The translations under genes were made by a program, and so were the position numbers. A stretch of DNA of 64,000 bases from Oegoconia quadripuncta (taxonomy: Eukaryota; Arthropoda; Insecta; Lepidoptera; Autostichidae), in the NCBI GenBank assembly GCA_949316235.1, contig OX438751.1, forward strand, positions 8,642,413 through 8,706,412, read 5' to 3'. Numbering within the stretch: the stretch's first letter is position 1; each line of letters opens with the position of its first letter. Of the stretch, positions 12,501-21,500 are shown one piece after another. The notes under the pieces were generated by a model. The model saw only the letters and a list, made by a program, of their open reading frames with translations. It did no database searches and was not told the DNA's origin.

Positions 12501-15500
12501 AAAGAATGTACATTATGGACTAACCACTGGACCAAATGTGCAAAAGAACTCAACCAGTGGGACTCGCTGTTGGAATTGGGGCTTACGAGGAGTGTTCGGG
12601 ATCCCTTCCTCATTTTAGAGAGCTCCTGGAGAAATCCTAACTGGCCCACTATGAAAGAGGCTCTCGCTGAAGTTGAATACAACTGTCCCAAGGAATTAGG
12701 TAATTTTTGATTTGTAATTACTAGCTTCCATAGCTAAATTGACTACATACTCTTTTACTAACATATTGTTAAGAACTTGATAAATTAGGTTTTTGTTACA
12801 CTTTGGATTGATCTAAATTTACACGTAACCGGGAACACGACACTGTTATTTGTTCAATTAATGTACATGCATATTTTCGTCTTATTCCTGCCCGCAAGCT
12901 GAATGTGGGAAAGTGATGAAATTAAATGAAATGTTTATTGTGCATGACATTCGCAATTATAGATTTGCAAATTGGATTTAGAATCCCCAAACTCTACCAT
13001 TTCAGGTGTACCCACTTTAAATTGCTTTAATGTAAAATGTCATAAATAAAATATCGAAATATGCTCAAATATGACAACTTTTTAAATTTATGTCAAAGTT
13101 ATTGATGTCTAAAATTCTTACTATAAATCATGTTAACTGAAATTAATGCGTTGCCTACAGTCATTAAACTATGTCACTTTTGTGCTCTAGAAATTCCTTT
13201 ACATTATAAAAAGATTTTTCCAAAATTCAAACCTTCGTTACTTTCTTAAATGTGTTATTTTTTTGTCTTTGCGAACCCTCCGCCTCCGTTACCATTCAGG
13301 CTGATTGCAAAGTTATGTTGAGTTGACGCTAACAGTTGGGCGCTGATTGACGAGCAATTACAATGTAGCGTTTTCTAGAACAACACTTGTTTGCTTACCG
13401 GTTACTAAAAAGAAGCTGGGTAGAGACTGGGGGCTGATTCTCACGCGTTCGAAATTTCAGCGTCGATAGAGATCAGTAATGTCTGCCACTTTCACACTTA
13501 TGGAAAAGTGTAAAACACGCGACGATTTTACGAAAACGCGACCGTGCCTGCTGCGGGTTACCATTTCATTACCACATTCCTTTGGCGTTCTTCCCATTCA
13601 GGGCTGGATACATATTTATTCTACATAGTGCGTGTCAACGTCTAGACGAAGCTGCCTTCAGAGAAAAAATAGGGGTAGCTGTGAACTGTTTTATAGCCCT
13701 AGAAGACAGTTGACATATTAAAAACACGCGCTACTTGAGAGAGTTATGTCCAGTAGCAAAGTTTTATTAAATCTGATCCGATTACAAAGTTCCTTACTGA
13801 AAATATCTACTCGCCGCCGGTTAGTTTGACAGATATGGAGGTATCTCCCCACAACGCTCCTAGCACAGATCTATTAATGTTTATAACGGTTTGGTATGAC
13901 TTAGCTTGGCTGGTGAACCTGTACCGCGGGTACCTGTGCATCTGCGCGGGCGGCGAGCAGCAGCTGACCGGCGTGGAGCGTCACGCCGAGGCGGCCGCCG
14001 CGCAGTGCCTGCGCGAGTGGCGCCGCCTACCGCGCGTCGTGTCGCACGCGCACCTGCCGCTCCTACGGGCCGCGCAGCAGCTCATGGAGCTCAGCGAGGC
14101 CGCGCAGATACACACGGTACGTACACTGTACAGGCAGGCGAGAGAACTTCTAAGCCACAGGCCATACACCCCCACACCATATAACTCAAAACGTAGATAA
14201 ATTGCTCACGCTCTAGATCCCAAGGTTGTAGGATTCAGTTGTTGTTGTTCAGTTTGTTTTAATGTTTAATACATTATCGCTATGTAGTGTGCTAACTTGA
14301 CATGTGGTCGTATGTAGATATTCACAAAAGTTTATCGATAAAATATCCACGATATTCATCCTATATCTCATTTCATTTATGATATACCACCTTGGCCTAT
14401 TCACGAAAACAATACTTCTTAATTTAACAGAATTTAAAAGAAAATTATTTTGGAGTAAGTGGTCTGTGTTCCAAGCAACAGGATAGCAACTAAAACCTAC
14501 CAGACATTGGACGAAGGTTCAAGTTTACATCATGCATACCCATACACAAGCCTTACGGCTCATTTTGTGTGTAATTGTATTACGTTTGTTTTGTTTTTTG
14601 ACCCATTTGACTGTGTACTTGTTTCCCTAGTTGGATTCAGGGTTTAACTAATTATCGCTCGACCCTATCTAAAAAAAAGGAAATTATTTTGAGCAGAAAC
14701 CACGTCATAGTATCAACTTCATTCCACTTTGAAGGCACATATAACATCGGTTTTCCTATGGACTATATGAAAATGTGCTTGCCCAAAACAGATTGCACTT
14801 CGGTAGGTGGAGCGTTCCGATTGCGACGCGAACGAGTTTCTTCTGGAGTGGCTCACCTCAAATTGTAACGAAATGAGGTTGACTTTTATACCCGCACTCA
14901 GAATAGTATAGTAGATAACAAATTAGCGACTGGGTTTCAAAGTGTGAGTCTGAATCGCAGTCTGAGCTGATTGAGATTTTGTATCAAGATACGAGCTTAG
15001 TTTCAGAAGAATTGTTCTGTTTAACCATACAAATTTTCCAGGGTCTATTACATAGCAGACCGACTTCGCTCCACGACATGAAAGCGATAGTGAAGACATG
15101 GCGAAATCGTCTTCCCGTAGTCGCCGACCCTCTGTCGCATTGGGGCGCGATATTCACCTGGCGGCAACACCACTACCAGTTCATCGCGTCGCACTATGAC
15201 TCGCAGACAGAGCACCCAGCCAACCATAGCATGCTAGGGGTACATGCTAGCGCTCAGGTAGACTTACTTACACCATAAAGACTTATTTCTGATATAATTT
15301 GAGATTAAGTACCTACGAATAAGTAATACAAGTACCAGATAAAATATCTGCTGTTACCTAGTTAAAAGTGGTTGATATATTATTTCCATTTCATCTCGAA
15401 ATTATTGATCCACATCAACAGGCTATAAAACTCCTCTAATGGACATAAGGCCCTCTCGTGGAGCGATTTACATCGTCTTTTAACATTTGCCCTAATCGCC

Positions 15501-18500
15501 ATGCTGGGCACCTCTTTTTCGCAGGTCGCTAATTTTTTGGGAGTTCACCACCAATGACGTTGCTTCCTATCACTAGCATCTACGAGTTTTCGATCGTTTA
15601 GTCGTCTTTTAGTACGCAAGGACGGGGTGTCTCTGAGTGGATGTCGAAAACGCCTACTAAGGCATTTATTGTAGCAGTACATACTCGTACATTGAGGAAC
15701 GACAGCGCCGTTTGTGATGCTAAGAATCTATGATTATTCATATTTATTCAACCTAGCGTGGCCATATCTTCCCGTAAAAAGTGATGCAAATCGCTCGTGT
15801 ACTCTTAATTTATTTGCTAGTCACCCATTTATCATTTTTATATATTTTTTTCTTTTTAGGCTATTATACACTTTGCAAAGATCGCAAGAAAACACAATTT
15901 ATCTGGCGTGTGCCTCGACTCACTTCACCGCATATACACGATCCCGAGCGTCCCCATAGTGGATTGCTTCCAAAAGATAAGACAGCAAGTCAAGTGTCAC
16001 ATCCAAATGTCATGGACTGAGGGTAAAGACGAACTGCAGGAGGGGTTGGATATGATAGAATCGACGAATTTTAAATATTTCACGAAGGAGATGACAGCTG
16101 AGTTTTACGCGTTCAAAGGATTACTTTTGGCTCAGTTGGGACGATCGGAAGACGCCAACAAGGCGTTCGCTGCAGCCGTACAGCTACACGATACGCTTGT
16201 GAAGGCCTGGGCGCTTTGGGGCGACTATTTGGAGCAGATCTTCATTAGAGATCCTAGGCAGACCGCTGTGGGGGTATCTGCCATGACTTGTTTCTTGCAC
16301 GCGTGTCGGCACCAGAACGAGTCCAAGTCACGAAAATACTGCGCAAAGGTAATTAATTGTTTTATTTAATTGCCAATGACTCAATTACTGTTTAATTTTT
16401 CTATAATGTGTTTATTACAAGGGTAAGTAAATATTGATCACGCGATGATCTACAGGTATTCAAAAAGTTTGTATATGTAGGTTTTAAAGTAAAACTGTTA
16501 CGCTTGACCTGCCAGCAACTATAATTTGGGGGCGGGTTTCCAACTAGCAGGTGGACGGGTTTCCATCTCAGATCCTATTTTCAGTAAACTTGTGATAATA
16601 TCTCAACGAAGGTGTCAAATATTCTAAACGACATAACTCCAGACCGGTTACCATTAGATCCATCACCATGATATCCAAATGGATTGTGTCGACCAGATTT
16701 ATGGACTTCCAAAGCGTCACTACCTCAAAATATCAAATCCTTATCTTATAATGTACCTTTATTGGTTGTTTTTTTTTATTAAAGGTTTTATGGATGCTAA
16801 GCTTCGACGACGAGAAGAATAGCCTAGCTGAAGCGCTAGACAAGTACTCTGTGGGCGTGCCACCCGTGCAGTGGTTGCCATGGATACCGCAGCTCCTTGC
16901 CTGCCTTGTACAGTACGAGGGCAATGTCATACTGAATCTGCTTAGCCATGTGAGTATTATGATTTTTATAAGGAAGACGTTTTTATTTAAGTGGTTTTGT
17001 TTAATGATAATGACAGTACACACACATATTCAAAATTTGCGTAGTACACCCACTCTCATTTAAGACATACATATAAAGCGTATTTTTTTTTATTAAAATC
17101 AGTGATTTTATTGTGCAATTTAATCGTTATCGTCATCCATAACGTTAACCATACTGATAATGTCAAGTTGCGTAGCGAATAATGGAGCCAACGAATCACA
17201 GGTCACCCTGGACTACATTGTTTTATTAAATTTAAATATTCTATTGTATTAATGACAATCAGTCTTCCGTGAACCTTGGCTGTCTGATTCGGATTATGTA
17301 TTCCGGTATCATGTAGTATTTGATGAATATCCTCCAAAAACTAGAATTTTTTTCTTATTATTATTCATACAGTTTGCGAATATAATATAGTGACATTAAT
17401 TTAAGTAATTTCTCAGGTTGGCCGTCTTTATCCTCAAGCCGTATACTTCCCCATCCGCACCCTGTACCTGACACTTAAGATCGAACAACGCGAGAGACAC
17501 AAGAGCGCCGAGACTCTAGCGGGACACACGCCACATCAAACCGCCACCGCTGCCGTGAGTTAAACTACAGCTTACTTACATCCTGCAAGCATATTTATTT
17601 ATTAAAGTACCTCAATATTTTATTATCTGTTTCTCAAAATATGCCCGTGTCTCGGTCAAGCGATTCACGACTAAAATAATATAGGCCCTTAAACATTTTT
17701 TTCAATGTTCAGAGCAGCAGTAAGGTGAGCGAAGGCGCATCATCGTCGAGCGGCGCATCCACGGGCGCAGCCGGCAGTGCCGAGGCCGGCCCAATCAAGG
17801 CCACGTTGCCCATGTGGCGTTGCTCCAAGATCATGCAGCTGCAGAGGGAGATACACCCCACCGTGCTCTCCTCGCTGGAGGGCATTGTTGATCAGGTGCG
17901 TGCCCCTATATTGTTACCGGTCTCATCAAGACCACTTTGCCCATGTGACGCTGTTACGATGGATATTCTACGTTACTTTGCAATTGGCAAAATTTATACT
18001 AATGACCGACCACATCGGCCTACGGTGAACTCACTGTGGATAAACACTATCAGAACAAAAGTGTAATAAGTGCAAACCTCATCGACTGGTAGCTTGTATC
18101 TTTATCCTATAGTTTGCATGGAAGAGATCGCTGTTAGCGATAACGTCGCCTTTTTTGTACGATTAATGATGTGCTGTAATCATTTAAAGTTTTTGTTAAT
18201 TGTCCATAAAGATTATTTGATTGATTGATTGAAAGGTGTGCATTCGTTTCCATTTAACCAGACCCCTACGACTATAGGTTAGAGGTGTACTCAAGTATCT
18301 AGTGAACAAAGTCGTTGTTGCCAGATGGTGTGGTTCCGCGAGAACTGGTACGAGGAAGTGCTGCGGCAACTGCGCGCGGGTCTGGCCAAGTGCCACGTGG
18401 TCGCGTTTCACCACCGCGCTGCAGTCGCCGACGCTACAGTCACACCCCACACGCTCCACTTCATCAAGAAGGTCGTCTCCACGTTCGGCATCGGGATTGG

Positions 18501-21500
18501 CATAAGTGAGTTGCTTTTTGTAGAGATGGATGCAGCGAAAACTATATTTGTTTGAAGTTGATGTTTGCGAGATTGTTTAGCATTGTTGGAAATCGGTTTA
18601 GCGTGGCGAAGACATGTACAGTTGCATTGTTTACCGGGACGATATTTTTCGTAGATACTCGGAGTTTTCCAAATTTTCTATTTCGCTCACGCTGGACGTC
18701 GTCGACGTAAATGTCCTGTTACTTTCAGTCCGGGAGAGAGGGATTAATCACAGATGGAAAAAGAGTTGATGTAAATTTGAAGCCTTTGTCTGTCTGTAGA
18801 GCATCATAGCTTCACAATGCATGAATATCCCACTAAGGATACTTAAATTTTAGGGTGTAAATTCCTTATTTTCCAACCTAATTAATTTTTGGATTAAATC
18901 TTTATTTTATATACAGTAAGTAGGTATTTACCTACATATTTGTATTATTGTCCTAAAATTAAGCTTTACCTTATTTATATGAAAATTACAATTCAAGTTT
19001 ACATACACAAGCAATGGAAACCTCAACTGTAATTAAATCACAATAGGTTGGTCGTACTGTAAAATTATTTAATTCAAGCAATCTTGATTTGTAATTAAAA
19101 TCGTCCACACAAACCTTCGATCACAGTATATATGATTGAAGGCGTAAACCATTCTTTTCTAATTATATCGTACGTACCACGGAAAAAAACAATGTCTGTA
19201 ATAGGTGCGGTCAGTTATATTAGTTATATTTTTATAGCTAGTACCATTGTACTAGGTATAAAAATGTAACTAATTGCATTTATTTTCAGCTGGTTATGCA
19301 TGAAAATTGTCGACAGGAGTGACTGCCACAGTTTTTTGCGATCATTATTTTATTGGACTACCCCATTTTGTATCTCCAGAATCTGTTTCACGTTGTGTAA
19401 GTGCTGCATTCTCTTCAGCTGCATCGGAGAGTCTCGCTCGCCGCGCACAGGCCACAGTCCAGGACCCGGTCTTCCAGAAAATGAAGACCCAGTTCAGCAC
19501 AGACTTCGACTTCACTCAACCCAACGCGATGAAGCTGCAAAATCTTATCCAGAAGCTAAGGAAGTGGGTCAAGATTTTAGAAGCCAAAACAAAGGTTTTG
19601 CCCAAGTAAGTGATTTTCTGTGTTGATTCTTGTGTTATTGTTTACTTATTGCAGTAAAGGGTATTTTATATATGCCTCCTCCATAAATTTTCCAAAGCTA
19701 TCGGTTGGAAGCGGTCTGCATTCCCGCAACCTTCATTAGGTCGTCCGTCCTGCAACGCTTGCCGTTGCATGGTAAGCACTCAAGAACTTAATGCCCCACC
19801 GGCCATCATTTCCTAGAGCTATGTGCGTACCCTGCCTACTGCCACTTCCTATTTTTGTTCTGTCGGTGACTTTCGTTCTTTCACGGATTTGTTCATTCCT
19901 GATGCAATTCCGTAGTAATACGCACCTTTGCTCGCTGCGTGACCTTGAGCTTTCTTAAAGGAGACTATGTTATGTGCCATTAGTCATTGGTAACATACAT
20001 TAATTAATCAATAATCAAAGACTCATATTTAAAGAATCGTTTAAGCACTGCGGTAGATTTCCAAATTTGTCACCATCGTTATACATCTTACTGGGACTCT
20101 GATAAACAAACCTATTTTCTTTCAGGTCCTTCCTCATAGAAGAGAAATGCAGATTCCTATCAAACTTCAGCTTGAAGACGGCTGAAGTGGAGTTACCCGG
20201 GGAGTTTCTATTACCGAAACACACCCACTACCACGTACGCATCGCGCGATTCATGCCTCGCGTCGAGATCGTGCAAAAGCACAATACGTCGGCGCGCAGA
20301 CTGTACATACGCGGGCACAACGGCAAGATATACCCGTACCTCGTGGTCAACGACTCGGGCCTGGGAGACGCGAGGAGAGAGGAGCGCGTACTGCAGCTGT
20401 TGAGGATGCTTAACCACTACCTCGGCAAACAGAAGGAGACGTCGAGAAGGTTCCTGCACTTCACAGTGCCGCGGGTCGTGTCCGTTTCTCCTCAGATGCG
20501 TCTCGTCGAGGATAATCCCAGTTCGATATCTTTGCTGGATATTTATCGTACTGAATGCGCTAATAGGTATGCTTCGGGAGTATATTTTTCCATATTTAAT
20601 GAAAGTTGTAGCCCAGCTAATTTTATTAACCTACTTTCAAAAAAGCTGGTGATCATTTCGATTGTATTTATGTTTTTAATATCTCTGTCTTTTGTGTACC
20701 GTTTTTTTTTTAATTTGAAATGGTATATCGCTAGGGTGCCTTGGTAAAGATCTGATAGGTAAAAACTAAAGTCCGTTGTTTTGCCAATTTTCGGCAGTTC
20801 AGCTATATTATTCATATTTTTGTTTGAAATCGTCATGGTTCAAGAGTTGGTCCAAATGTGAAAAATAAGAGGAGCTATCGGGGTGTGCTATGTATGCTGG
20901 ACGTATAAGCCTCTTCCGAGGCGCGACCTTCACCTGCAGAAGGTTTATGGAGGTGAATAGACAATAAATATGAATGAATCTTGTAGGGGTGTGGAGTACG
21001 ATGCTCCCGTGGCGCGCTACTACGAACGTCTGGCAGCGGTCCAAGCGCGCGGTTCGCAGGCTTCTCACCAAGTGCTTCGAGACATATTACGAGAGGTGAA
21101 TTAAACAATATTTATATTTCAACCCACGACCATATTCCAATCAATTTCGAATGATTCTCTCTAAATAGACTTACTGTAGAAGAAACTCCCTGGACTTCAA
21201 TTGACAGCGGCTGAAACTTGTACGTCGCTATTAATGCCTTCTCCATACCACCGTCACGATCCGCGATAGCAGCAACTGATATACTTTGTATGTCATGCCC
21301 CAGCTTTTAAAAATTCAAGGTTAATTACATCTCCAATTTGCTAATGCATCGTAAATCGCTGCGGTGGTGTGGAAACGGCGTCAGAATAAAAGAAGACTGC
21401 ACGTTTTAGAAAGTGCTCCCTGTTCATCATCAACAGCCTTACACGTCACCACTGTTGGGGCAAAGCGTCCTCTCATTCGGAGAGTAGCCATCTGATGGAT

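Noticed and set aside
19122..19145. Small ccttcgatca…tgattgaagg hairpin as a microRNA
   Set aside because: Stem of only about 10 bp, too short for a precursor, and no known miRNA seed.
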